A stretch of DNA of 64,000 nt from Pomphorhynchus laevis (Eukaryota; Acanthocephala; Palaeacanthocephala; Echinorhynchida; Pomphorhynchidae). Positions 39,191 to 48,395 of this stretch are shown here, in pieces. The notes below the pieces were generated by a model, which saw only the letters and a program-made list of their open reading frames with translations, had not been told where the DNA came from and made no database searches. The stretch covers positions 124,001 to 188,000 of the forward strand of contig WNNJ02003440.1 in assembly GCA_012934845.2 (NCBI GenBank), given 5' to 3'. The stretch's first letter is position 1; the number at the start of each line of letters is the position of its first letter. The position numbers were made by a program, and so were the translations under genes.

Positions 39191-39420
39191 TTCCATTTAT
39201 ACAGTGAGGATGCTTACAAAGATTAGCAAAATATCAATAAAAAATTTCTGCTTTTCTATGATCCAGCTTTAACAATTCTTTATCGATAATAGATCATTAT
39301 CAACTATTTAAGACATAAATAAATTAATTTACAGAATTTGTTGTGGTAACAAAGTCATAAACGTATAATCAGTGACCGATTGTGATATTTTGTAGATTAC
39401 AGTAACGATGTCGTTATTGT

Positions 39421-39621
39421 TCAGACAAAAATGCAAAAACCTATAATATTAATAACATGCATTACAAGACTGTTTCGTATGAATAGTAGTTGATCATTGT
39501 TTGGACGATCGTCTTTATTTCCTGGCGGAGGATGTATTTGTTGACCTCGAAGACTGTATAGTTGCCGGCTGAAGTTCCCGGTAATTTTACTTGCTTGCAA
39601 TATGTTTTTGATTGCTATCAT
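39421..39621 (-). CDS. Unrecognised 66-residue ORF
   Basis: MIAIKNILQASKITGNFSRQ, LYSLRGQQIHPPPGNKDDRP, NNDQLLFIRNSLVMHVINII, GFCIFV. ATG start, less AT-rich than its flanks. A TTGTTTCTAG stands ~25 bp before the ATG on the minus strand and could be a splice acceptor. No family recognised. It lies just outside the MITE X end. Could be a host exon or chance. Confidence 0.25.
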   Translation of the reverse strand: MIAIKNILQASKITGNFSRQLYSLRGQQIHPPPGNKDDRPNNDQLLFIRNSLVMHVINIIGFCIFV

Positions 39622-41190
39622 TGTCAGGCAATATGTTTAGATCTAGAAACAACGATGAAAAAAGATTTATTAAAATCAATTCTTAATGTCCATATTTAAA
39701 TAAAAACCTATTCGAGTGAGGACAAGCTATTATTTTTTAATTTTAATTATTTAATTTAGAACATTTGCAAGATAAAATGTATAGTAAAACAAAATTAACT
39801 TATAATTAAAACTTCTATTTATGGCTTTTAATGTTTAAAAAATATTTAAATGTTGGAAATAAAATTCTAGTTTTTATAAATGAAAACGGAAGATTACGAA
39901 TAAAAAATCTGGAAGAAACTACAAAGGAATTAAACAAAACATTTTACTATTTTTATTAGCTTAAAACTAAACTGCGAGTTTGTTAAAATGAATTATAATA
40001 ATTTTAACAAAAATGGAGAATTAAAATGATGTCAAATTAAAATTAATTTAAAATTATTAATTTTATTAATAATATAATAATGACTGCAATTTTCTATTTA
40101 TTTTTTACTCGCTGCAATTATCTTTTATTCATAGAGTTTGCTTTTTCACATATTTGGTCAAATTCATATATAATTCAATCTATCTTTTGTTACAAACGAT
40201 TTAAAAAGACTTTTCAAGATAAGCAGACAATAGAAAATGTAATAATTTAATAGAAGAATAATTAAAATTCGTTAAATTTGAAAATTAAAGAAAATCTTTT
40301 AATTATTAAATATCGCCAATTAAAATGTATTTAGAGTACAACCTATTTTAATTAATAAAACAATTAATTTTAATTATTTAGTTTAAAAAGCCACAAATAC
40401 TGCTATGTTAAAATAGTTGATCCAATTCAGATTGTCAACAAACATTTTTAATAGAAAGGGGAGATTTCACTTAAGATCGTTTAAGTATAAAAATATAAAA
40501 AAATTGATCAACCATGGCTCTATTAACATGTTTTTTGTTAACGAACGAGTTACTTAAGACTTTAGAAAAGTCTTACAGAGAAGAGTTACGTAATGTTTTA
40601 GGAAAAGTTACGTAATACAAAAAACTGTTTATTAAAAATTTAAACAATTTTTACACTCTAACACAATAAAACTCTTCTATAATGAATATATAAATATAAA
40701 ACTATTTTAAAACTCTTGCATAATGTATATAATAATATATACAGTTAGTCAATACAATTTACATGATTGAATAAACCAACAATGAATTCTCTGCCATAAT
40801 ATATTTCTTCATTATTTCACATAAAAGAATATAGCATAATGTGAAATTCAAGTTTAAAATTTATCTAAAGTAATTTTTAGCGAAATGAATAGTAAACAGC
40901 CTCAAAATGCTTTAAGGAAAAATTATTGTTCAGAACATTTTAAAGAAATGCCTCAGTGTCTTTAATAGAATGCAGCAATTTTTAGAAAATGAATATTTGA
41001 TTATAGGAAAATTTCCTCCACTGACGAATGAAATATCGTTTATCATTCTTTGAATAGTTAAATATTTTATTATGAAATATTTTATTTAATTATTAAATAA
41101 TTAAAATTTAAATTTATTAATTTTAGTAAATAAAATAAATTTAATTATTTTATAAGTAAAATATAAGTAAATTTTAATTCTTAATTGGGA
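39622..41190. other. AT-rich stretch, no gene seen
   Basis: About 1.6 kb with many stops in all frames. It is dominated by TTAATTATTTAA-type text. A GTTACGTAAT/AAGTTACGTAATAC doublet lies at 40585-40620. I see no recognisable element. Confidence 0.55.
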
Positions 41191-41194
41191 TAAC

Positions 41195-41780
41195 TTTTAA
41201 CTTTGATGACCTTTAATCTTAATTATGAAAGGTCGTATATAATTTATTAATCAATTCGCAAAAAATTAATTTTAAACAATTCTTACCTGTGTAAATCTAA
41301 ATTGTAATATCTAAAGATTAAAATGTTATGATTAATGTTATTAATCATCATGTTATTAGGTTATTACAAATTAAATATATAAATTGATTACAAATTAATA
41401 ACTTAATATAAAACAAAAATTTTAATTTATTAATTTTTATTTATCGTAAACAACAATAATTTATTTAAAGTGGCAAATGCGTGCCAACTGCACGCTTACA
41501 AGTCCACTAAAATAAATTCAATTAATGTAAATTAAATTAATGATATAAATTGATCACAAATAAATACTTAAAGTAAAACAAAAATTGTAAAATACAAACC
41601 TTAAAAATATAAGTGAATTTTAACTGTGAAAGGTTAACGTCCTAAATTTTAACTCTGATGATCTTCAATCTTAATTATGATAGGTCGTATATAATTTATT
41701 AATCAATTCGCAAAAAAAATAATTTTAAACAATTCTTACCTGTGTAAATCTAAATTATGTAATATCTAAAGATTAAAATA
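41195..41780. repeat. Direct duplication of a ~130-bp block
   Basis: 41195-41325 and 41650-41780 share GGTCGTATATAATTTATTAA, TCAATTCGCAAAAAA, TTTTAAACAATTCTTACCTG and TGTAAATCTAAATT. A second pair between them (TATAAATTGAT.ACAAAT.AATA, 41380 and 41538) shows that the whole ~455-bp unit was duplicated, with the LINE-E end between the copies. Confidence 0.8.
41455..41515 (-). mobile_element. Orphan LINE-E 3' end
   Basis: Only the last ~60 bp of LINE-E: AGTGG-caaat-GCGTGC-caact-GCACGC-...-CCACT plus TTTAAATAAATTATTGT. Compared with 35275-35320, the stem bases are kept and the loop differs. An extreme 5' truncation in a non-LINE surrounding. Confidence 0.65.
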
Positions 41781-41789
41781 CTTATTTTT

Positions 41790-42490
41790 TATTTAATTTG
41801 TAATTTATTTAAAATTGTTAATTAATAATTTATTTGTGCCATGTGTTTATATACTAATTATATACTAAATTATCATGCATAAATTATATATAAATTTATG
41901 CATGATAATAAATAAGAATATTAAAAAGTAGTTGATTACATAATAAATATCACAGGAAGCAAAAACGATGGTGTATTGACAATAAGACGAGACTGTGTTT
42001 TGAAGCGAGTTTTAAATACTAAATAAATTGCTTAAATTTCTCAATGATATCTCATTGCATAAATAAAAAAGCTAAAAATAACGTTATATTTTATATGCTA
42101 ACAGTTGATTTACAAAGTAAAATGTATAACTTTGACTGTTAAAATGTTGTAAACCTTAAATATTCGCCAAAAGTAGATGAAAGTGTAAAGTACTTTTCAA
42201 CGATTTTAGATATCAATTTAGATAACTTGCTTATTGAAATGCCGTTGAATGAACTTATGAATAAATTTAGTTATGAATTATATTATACAATTAATGAAAC
42301 TGTTAATTAGAACAATCACACTTATTTTTCATTGCTATTTTGATTGCTAAAAGACGAAAAAAATCAGTTTACAACTTTTAATTCAATTACTCAAAGTAGT
42401 AGATATTAATTGCAATTGCAATTTAGCCTTAGGCAATCAAAACACAAATGAATAATTTAGCAAAATGTGTAAGCTAGTATAGATATTTAA
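41790..42490. other. AT-rich stretch, no gene seen
   Basis: It contains the inverted pair CATGCATAAATTATATATAA / TTTATGCATGATAATAA (41874-41905). No frame worth reporting. Confidence 0.5.
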
Positions 42491-42494
42491 ATCT

Positions 42495-42600
42495 TACCTG
42501 GATAGCTTTAAACGTATCCTGAAGAGAGAGAGCTAAGTATGCTATGAAATGGGCCAAGCATCTGTCATTGAATGGAAAACCCAAAGTTTAAACAAGTTGG
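42495..42600 (+). pseudogene. LINE-B relic
   Basis: ACCTGGATAGCTTTAAACGT, ATCCTGAAGA, ATGGGCCAAGCATCTGTCAT and TGAATGGAAAACCCAAAG match 46349-46435 (DLDRLKRILKKARWALKR...LSLKEKTQV). An isolated ~100-bp scrap with small indels. Confidence 0.7.
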
Positions 42601-42654
42601 AAGAAAATAGATACGCATTAATCATATTAGATTTTATATAACTTATATCAAGGA

Positions 42655-43025
42655 TTATAGGTCATCAGGAGGAACAATCAAAAATGCTAAATATCCATAA
42701 AAATGCTTCGCTCAAAAGTTTAAATTTATTTTTTATATTATTGTGATGATTTATATATTTTAATATTTTCGGTCTGATTTTATTTTTATAGTAACCTAAT
42801 TAAAAATATGTATCTATTAAATTATCTAAATGATTTCGGAGAAAGCCTATATCTTTACCAATTTTTGCAATTCTTCAAATTTCATTATTTAAAATGAAAT
42901 TTTCTTAATTATTTAATGTATTATATTTAATATTATGTGGTATGCATGAATGCTCATGCAAAAATATGTTTCTTGTAAATTTAAATGTCATCTTTATAAT
43001 TTAATGTTCATATCTATTAAGGATG
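42655..43025 (-). mobile_element. PLE 3' end with terminal-repeat scrap
   Basis: AGGTCATCAGGAGGAAC (42659-42675) is joined directly to the reversed PLE coding end. It continues GTTTAAATTTATTTTTTATA through GTATGCATGAATGCTCATGC and AAAAATATGTTTCTTGTAAA to about 43015. Most of the terminal repeat is deleted. Confidence 0.75.
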
Positions 43026-43129
43026 AGTCATTTTTTATTTTCTCTTTTATTCGGCAGCACAGGGCTATCCTTTATTTTTATTTTAGTATTTTTATAGTTT
43101 TCTATGTTCTGAATTGATGTTATTTCCAT

Positions 43130-43385
43130 TTGTTTCGCTTGGAAATTACAAGATAACGACAATCGACAACAGGGCAAGACTCGATGTAGTATGTCAAGGA
43201 ATATTTGGAGAACGTACTGAACGGTCCTATTTGGACGTATCAATCTTTAATGTTCTGTTACCTTCCAATATATCTCGACAATCACGGTATTCGAATTACG
43301 AAAACCGAAAATACGCGAAATTCGGTAAACGTGTATCTCAGATCGACAAGAGGATATTTTTGTCGGTAGTTCAAACCTTGTAGGA
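43130..43385 (+). pseudogene. LINE-A copy 6, nuclease-like core
   Basis: In frame on +: NRARLDVVCQGIFGERTERS, YLDVSIFNVLLPSNISRQ, NYENRKYAKFGKRVSQIDKR. ARLDV and YLDVSIF keep the Asp residues of the family's C-terminal core. It is 5'-truncated and ends FLSVVQTL with the family tail changed. Confidence 0.75.
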
Positions 43386-43639
43386 TGTAGTAAAAACGCC
43401 GATTTTATCCTAAAAGCAATTGGCAAGAAACTAATGTGATTTAAATATTTCTTGTTTCAAAAGCTTCCAATCTTTTGTTAGTTTTAATTATTTGCAATCA
43501 TTTGACTTTTTAATATTTTGAATAATTGGAATTTTAGTTAAATTTAATTACTGAAAATAGCTTAATTTCTTTTTTTACAAAAAATCGTTTTTAAGTAAAA
43601 AAGAAAACAAAATTACAGTGCAATAATAAATAATTAATG

Positions 43640-44945
43640 TCAACTTTCTCATAGGTTAGTCATGATTTACCGTAGCTCGGATGACGATGTAAAATCGTTC
43701 TCGTCCTTATCGAAAACCTTGAAGGATTCGCAGTATTTCTCCTCGCTGTTAGTTTCCCTCATATTTGTGACTTCATCTTGAGGGATTCGGTAAAGTCAAA
43801 GGTTCCCTTGTTCTCCGAAATCACCTCGTTGATTGTCTCCTGTAGATCAGTTTCTGCCGGTTATTATGTAAGGTTTCGTCGTCCCAGGTTATGCGATGAA
43901 ATGACAGGACGTTCTATGTGAACATGTGTGGCTCGGGAGGGGACACGATTGCAACTGTAGCTACCGCTACTTCGCTGCTTTTCAATGAACCCAAAATCGT
44001 TCGCGCATTTCCGCGCATTAATGCCACCGACGCTTCCTGGAATATCCTTGTAGCTGCTATTGGGAAATGGGTACCTACTACGAAATTTCAAAAGTGGCGA
44101 TTTTAAAGACCAAAGCCTTGCCCCTGTCATCCACCCTCCAAAGCCCTCTACTACTGCTGGATTGAAGTTGTATCCGGCAGGCTCCACCCACTTTTGTACT
44201 TACGTCATTTAATGCCTTCTGTGTAAGCTTGGGCTGTCGAACCTCCGATCGTTGCGACCATCGATGTGTAGGTCGGTTGTATAGGGTTTGTCAATGCGAA
44301 ATCTACAGCCTTGGTTGGGTCTTTATAGAGAAGGATATCTGCCGGTCTATCCTGTTAGTTTAGTAGGAGGTGACGTGTTTCCAACCCCATGTACGTCGTC
44401 GCTCGTAGGGCGGAGCGAAAGAATTCGTCCCGAATAGCATCATGCCTGAAGCCTCCGAAGCCTCCAAACTGGCAAGTTAGAGCGTGCAACTCATAACTGA
44501 CGCCGTGACAGCAGCATCGGCTGCATCTGTAAGCGCTGGGCGTCAATAGAATCCCTAACCACATACGGATTAGGGCGAAAAATTGAGGTAACGTAAAAGC
44601 TGCTCGTGACGCTTTATTGTGAATAAGATGTAGCCATACCGATGCGTGCGGATGGGCGATAGCCAAACACATCGCTCTGTCGAATTCATTTAATCTAACT
44701 TCCAAATTTTCGTAAGTAGAGTTATTAACAATTGAGGATAAGCGGGATTGAGATAAGATATCCGCATCGGATGATTGTACTTTGGATGTGAGAAGTAAAT
44801 CCGAAAAAGAGGAGTCGAAACCAAGTAAGTGTGAACATGGGATACCTTCAACCGAGGCTACTCTTGCGACACTGGCGACGAAAGACGATGTTGAATTGTC
44901 GGTCGTTCTCCGTAAACCCATACCTCCTAGTGTTTTATACCAGTT
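43640..44945 (-). mobile_element. LINE-C copy 2, C-terminal part
   Basis: Read right to left: WYKTLGGMGLRRT, HPHASVWL, FALIRMWLGI, CSRCCCHGVSYELHALTCQF, GGFGGFRHDAIRDEFF, RPADILLYKDPTKAVDFALT, then YNFNPAVVEGFGGW and an acidic tail. It shares order and motifs with 21551-22880. The Cys/His plus RHD segment is better preserved here. Its 5' edge is fused to PLE. Confidence 0.75.
43864..44187 (-). pseudogene. LINE-C C-terminal piece
   Basis: AGYNFNPAVVEGFGGWMTG: the Y.F.P.V.E..GGW block that follows DFAVTNP in this family. Further residues (NARKCANDFGFIEKQRSSG) lie in the same frame but are less conserved. Confidence 0.55.
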
Positions 44946-45023
44946 TTTTATACCAGTATTAATTTTGATTATCCTACAATATTTTTTGAAGTGTGCTTTA
45001 ATTACTGTAAATATTTTATTCAT
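44355..45023 (-). CDS. Chimeric ORF: PLE piece fused to LINE-C
   Basis: 222 residues. The first ~27 (MNKIFTVIKAHFKKYCRIIK, INTGIKN) are PLE RT (MNKMLKVIKAHFKKYCKVIE at 24231). From about residue 28 it is LINE-C (WYKTLGGMGLRRT ... RHDAIRDEFF). The frame is open across the join. At the join the DNA reads ACTGGTATAAAA twice in 14 bp, once ending the PLE and once starting LINE-C. Not a functional gene; a junction artefact. Confidence 0.7.
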   Translation of the reverse strand: MNKIFTVIKAHFKKYCRIIKINTGIKNWYKTLGGMGLRRTTDNSTSSFVASVARVASVEGIPCSHLLGFDSSFSDLLLTSKVQSSDADILSQSRLSSIVNNSTYENLEVRLNEFDRAMCLAIAHPHASVWLHLIHNKASRAAFTLPQFFALIRMWLGILLTPSAYRCSRCCCHGVSYELHALTCQFGGFGGFRHDAIRDEFFRSALRATTYMGLETRHLLLN

Positions 45024-45145
45024 ACAAACAAAGTCAACGTTTACGAATTAACTAATAAATACTAGACGATGTAACAGAATAAAAATTATGTAGTTAAGAG
45101 GAACTGTTATATCATTTAATATTTAAATAAAATTATCTATTTACA
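44945..45145 (-). mobile_element. PLE fragment plus terminal-repeat scrap
   Basis: Reversed PLE (TACCAGTATTAATTTTGATT, AAGTGTGCTTTAATTACTGT) to about 45030, then ACGAATTAACTAATAAATAC, TAGACGATGTAACAGAATAA and GAGGAACTG, the centre of the terminal repeat. Confidence 0.6.
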
Positions 45146-45414
45146 TTAATAAATCAAAATCAACTAACTGCTTGAACTATTTGTAAACTTGTGGACCATT
45201 ATTCAGTAATCTCGATTAAATTGAAGTAAGCCATGTTTATTAAACAATTGTTGAATATACTTTAAAAATAAATTTAACTTATTTAATTAAGACTAAAAGA
45301 GCTTATTGAAATGTTTTCCTTATTACGGGGTACGATAATAACAGCAATATCAACAAATTATTATAAAAAAATATCAAAAAATTATTGAAGATTATTATTA
45401 CAAGTTATAGCCTT

Positions 45415-45803
45415 GAGTCAGTGTCGCTCATTCTTTATCATGTAGACGAGGTGCCTTGCCTTCAATACGGCATAATGCAGTCCGCGACATCATCTCACAC
45501 TATCTTAGCTGCATATCTTACGGCGTAGCTAGCGAACCTCAGCTAACCGAGGTTTCTGAAAATATTACTTTCGAACGAATAAACCCCCGTGATCCAAGCG
45601 CGCATCTTGACATTGTTTGTTCTGGGTTACACAGTAGTCGATTTGAGCGAACATTTTTGATGTTAATGTATTTGCTGTACCTGCTCAATCGAACATATCA
45701 CGGAAGCCTGAGTCTGTCTTCGAATACAACGAGAGTCGCAAGAAAGCCAAATACAGTGAGCGAATTGCGCTATTTGAACGAGGGTATTTTATGCCTCTTA
45801 TTT
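45415..45803 (+). pseudogene. LINE-A copy 7, C-terminal part
   Basis: LPSIRHNAVRDIISHYL, VASEPQLTEV, SAHLDIVCSGL and RFERTF, then in another frame SEYNESRKKAKYSERIALFE-like text. It keeps the RHN and LDI blocks. It is joined to LINE-B at about 45804. Confidence 0.75.
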
Positions 45804-46013
45804 TCTGCATTTGACCGCATCTCCATTCCTTTTGTGATCTCTTCTCTCAGGCCCTCGGGTTGCCTGCGAGAATTGTATACTGAGTGGAGATTCTGCTGTA
45901 TACCAAGCGATTTTACTATGAAGACGACCCTGATGCGCGTCATTTCTTATCTATTACGGGTGTGCCTCAAGGTTCCCACTTTCTCATATCTTCTATCTTG
46001 CTGCCTCTATTAA
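45456..46013 (+). CDS. Chimeric ORF: LINE-A tail fused to LINE-B
   Basis: 185 residues. Residues 1-~115 belong to LINE-A (MPSIRHNAVRD ... LRYLNEGIL), after which the frame continues into LINE-B RT text (FDRISIPFVISSLRPSG, KTTLMRV). The predicted frame is not the true LINE-B frame throughout: the YYEDDPDARHFLSITGVPQG frame is at 45884-46105. A junction product without likely function. Confidence 0.6.
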   Translation: MPSIRHNAVRDIISHYLSCISYGVASEPQLTEVSENITFERINPRDPSAHLDIVCSGLHSSRFERTFLMLMYLLYLLNRTYHGSLSLSSNTTRVARKPNTVSELRYLNEGILCLLFSAFDRISIPFVISSLRPSGCLRELYTEWRFCCIPSDFTMKTTLMRVISYLLRVCLKVPTFSYLLSCCLY

Positions 46014-46760
46014 CCTATTCAAAATATTTTAATGCGAACAACGTCTTGTGGTGTATGCTGATGGCACCACAGCCCTGTTCACTGGACCCAGGTGTAAAGA
46101 CGTAGTCTCTGACATCAGCCATTTCTTTTTAAGATTAAAAGACCAGTTACCCATATCCAATCTTATTTTAAACTCAGCTAAATCGCAGGTGGTAGCCATT
46201 CATGGCACCCCTGCTACAAAACAAAAACTTAAGAGATTAGCACTTTCTGCGCTCTCCACCATATTTGACTCTGAACCACTTCCCACCTTCACAAGTCGGG
46301 TAAAATACCTGGGGTTCAACGTTAAGGTGAACTGGTCGGCGAAAGCTGACCTGGATAGACTCAAACGTATCCTGAAGAAAGCTAGGTGGGCCCTGAAACG
46401 GGCTCAAAATCTGTCATTGAAAGAGAAAACCCAGGTGCACCTATGGGGCACTTGGGCTATCCCGGGATTAGTCTTCTTTTCGGGAGGACGTCTCCCAGAG
46501 CAAAGGCCTAGGTTTTTTAAGATCCTCGTCTCTCGTTTACCAAGCATAGTCCGCACCGATTAGATTTTTAGGGGGGGGATGAAAGACCACGGGTGTTTCA
46601 GTCGGAAGGCGGCGTAACAAATCGGTTGCAGGGCTTAGATCCCCCTGGACCTAAGGCCATGAAAGAGAAAGGGAAGATGAAAAGACGAAGGAAAATTCTG
46701 TCATTTTTTATCTGAGTTGGTTATGACCAACCTTTTTTATTTTGGTGTATTTAATAAAGT
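45804..46760 (+). mobile_element. LINE-B copy 2, RT tail and 3' UTR
   Basis: From AFDRISIPFVISSL through GVPQGS, VYADGTTALF (motif C, with YADG in place of YADD), the thumb and a 3' UTR ending with AATAAA at 46752. It is 5'-truncated and joined to LINE-A. It is better preserved than copy 1 over the shared RT part. Confidence 0.75.
46048..46563 (+). CDS. LINE-B RT motif C and thumb
   Basis: 171 residues: MVYADGTTALFTGPRCKDVV, SNLILNSAKSQVVAIHGTPA, FTSRVKYLGFNVKVNWSAKA, DLDRLKRILKKARWALKRAQ and LWGTWAIPGLVFFSGG. YADG lacks the second catalytic Asp found as YADD in copy 1 (8108-8290), so this copy could not have polymerised DNA. The natural C-terminus may be here (SLPSIVRTD). Confidence 0.78.
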   Translation: MVYADGTTALFTGPRCKDVVSDISHFFLRLKDQLPISNLILNSAKSQVVAIHGTPATKQKLKRLALSALSTIFDSEPLPTFTSRVKYLGFNVKVNWSAKADLDRLKRILKKARWALKRAQNLSLKEKTQVHLWGTWAIPGLVFFSGGRLPEQRPRFFKILVSRLPSIVRTD

Positions 46761-46870
46761 CTTTGTTATTATTACAGTAATGAATTCATTACTAGAATGA
46801 ATTCATTTTTGCCTGCCTTATTTTGGTGTAGTTAATAAAGTCTTTATTATTAAAGTAATGAATTCATTAT
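46735..46870. repeat. Tandem 3'-tail duplication of LINE-B
   Basis: TTATTTTGGTGTATTTAATA and AAGTCTTTGTTATTA at 46737 recur at about 46819 as TTATTTTGGTGTAGTTAATA and AAGTCTTTATTATTA. Both are followed by AAGTAATGAATTCATTA-type text. The LINE-B tail was doubled before LINE-A copy 8 was joined. Confidence 0.85.
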
Positions 46871-46887
46871 TAAAGTAAGGGCTGTCG

Positions 46888-47700
46888 ATGTGCAAAGAAT
46901 CGTATACTACATGTACCAACTGCAGAGCCAACGACTGTGGTAATCGTTCCCTATTATCACGTAGCCACTCTCAAGTACCGAACACCAAAGTGAATGCCGA
47001 ACAACATGAGGACAAGTCTCTTAGCACGCGAAAAAAATCGAACACCTTACTGACTCGCTCGACAATATATGAAGTGGTTTGTCAATGGAGACCCAACCAC
47101 TTGTGTCTGCCCCTGTGTAACGCTAGTAATCAGTTCGTAAGGATCTTGGCAGGTTTTTACTCGAATGCAGCAAATTCGGAGCATTTGGATGCCCTAAAAG
47201 ACGCTACTGTATTCTCAAACCTAATCCTTCAAAAAATACGAACAAGAAAGATCTTAGAGATTCGGAAAAGGATTGAACGTCGACTGAAACTTTGGTCGGA
47301 ATCCAAAGTGGATGAATTAATTGAAGTGGCGATGTATTTGCAACAAAACGTAATCTCAAATAGTCTACCACTGACTGCTGTAGATTGGAAAAGAAGCTAC
47401 ATAAATTTGATGACTACAGGTAAACTCGCGGCAGAATCTGCTACATTGTCAGGGGAACTGGTGGCCGGTCTGCTGTTTCATAGCGACATCGTAGATGGTA
47501 AATCGGTAAAGCAATTATTACAGGAATTACATCCAAAGGCCGATATAATTAATGAAGAAGCCCTACTAACAGTTCCACTCACAACACGTGATCATCACGC
47601 GGTTCGTTTTTTAGAGATCAGCGAAGATCACATTATCAATGCTTGTCGACGAACTCATGGAAGTGCAGGATCTTCGGGGGTCGATGCACAATCCTGGTGA
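46888..47700 (+). CDS. LINE-A copy 8 N-terminal half
   Basis: 270 residues: MCKESYTTCTNCRANDCGN (remnant of the Cys-rich domain), VCQWRPNHLCLPLCNASNQF, ATVFSNLILQKIRTRKILEI, TTRDHHAVRFLEISEDHI and RTHGSAGSSGVDAQSW. This is the longest intact N-terminal frame of the family in this window. It stops at 47700, just before the RT fingers. Confidence 0.75.
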   Translation: MCKESYTTCTNCRANDCGNRSLLSRSHSQVPNTKVNAEQHEDKSLSTRKKSNTLLTRSTIYEVVCQWRPNHLCLPLCNASNQFVRILAGFYSNAANSEHLDALKDATVFSNLILQKIRTRKILEIRKRIERRLKLWSESKVDELIEVAMYLQQNVISNSLPLTAVDWKRSYINLMTTGKLAAESATLSGELVAGLLFHSDIVDGKSVKQLLQELHPKADIINEEALLTVPLTTRDHHAVRFLEISEDHIINACRRTHGSAGSSGVDAQSW

Positions 47701-47736
47701 AGATTCCTTACATGTTTTGGAGCAGACTCTCGCAAT

Positions 47737-47955
47737 TTGGCACGTTCCCTCGCTGACCTAGCCATCAGTATCGCGAGTAAAAATTTACCTATTGGCTCAC
47801 TAGACGCGTTTACTGAGTGTAGACTCGTTGCAATTCGGAATAAAGCAGGTGGAATTAGACCGATAGAAATGTGTGAAGTCTCGAGACGAATCATTTGCCG
47901 CACGTTATTGAGTATAATCAAAATAGATCTGATGGAGGCTACAGGTATTCTCTAA
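47737..47955 (+). pseudogene. LINE-A copy 8 RT fingers
   Basis: LADLAISIASKNLPIGSLDA, CRLVAIRNKAGGIRPIEMCE and VSRRIICRTLLSIIK. It corresponds to SRLIALDKNPGIRPIGIGET in copy 1; DKNPG has become RNKAG. It ends at a stop near 47955. Confidence 0.7.
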
Positions 47956-47991
47956 TTAGCTGCATCTCAGAAATCTGGAATTGAATACGCT

Positions 47992-48357
47992 GTGCGATCA
48001 TTACGAGACGCCTATTCTATGAATAGTGATCAATGCCTACTTGCAGTCGACGCTTCTAACGCATTTAACACCATCAATCGAGCTAATGCACTCGATAACA
48101 TCAATTATACTACTCCAGCGCTTACGGTAGCCCTGCAGAATGTATATAAATCACAAGCAATGCTTTATCTATGTGGAGATACAATAGTCTCGATGGAGGG
48201 ATTTACTCAGGGAGATCCCTTGGCAATGCCTGCGTATGCTATGTCTACTCTATCACTCATCGATTACATCCAGCGATATGTTCCTCGAATTGTTCAAAGG
48301 TGGTACGCCGATGACTCAAACTTTGTCGGCAGCAGTGAAGACATCCAAAAGATCTAA
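47992..48357 (+). pseudogene. LINE-A copy 8 RT palm
   Basis: LLAVDASNAFNTINRANALD (motif A), MEGFTQGDPLAMPAYAM (motif B) and IVQRWYADDSNFVGSSEDI (motif C). Catalytic residues are kept. It stops at 48357; motif D continues in another frame (YHVNASKTKML). Confidence 0.82.
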
Positions 48358-48395
48358 GATATACTCACGAACAAAGACCCCTTTATGGATACCAT

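Larger units (their letters stand above)
35275..39200 (-). mobile_element. LINE-E, long copy
   Basis: Read right to left: Pro/Ser-rich ORF1 remnants (38260-39190), APE endonuclease (37390-38256), RT (35799-37634), C-terminal tail (35354-35790) and a 3' stem-loop (35279-35317) with an A/T-rich end TTAAATAAATTATTGTATTA. Blocks fit L2/CR1-group LINEs. There is one frame change between endonuclease and RT, and at least one more plus a stop in the tail. Confidence 0.82.
34625..39320. mobile_element. MITE X carrying LINE insertions
   Basis: The ends at 34625-34740 and 39205-39320 are inverted copies: TTAAATAGTTGATAATGATC, ATTATCGATAAAGAATT, GCTGGATCA.AGAAAAG and TTATTGATATTTTGCTAATC. Alone the MITE would be ~200 bp, as in the copies at 57170 and 59915. 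Here its centre holds a LINE-A 3' end, a plus-strand LINE-E piece and a long minus-strand LINE-E. No transposase. Confidence 0.75.

Noticed and set aside
46048-46563. Host gene encoding a 171-residue protein
   Set aside because: The same protein text occurs at 7784-8005 and 42495-42600 as decayed LINE-B, so it is element-derived.
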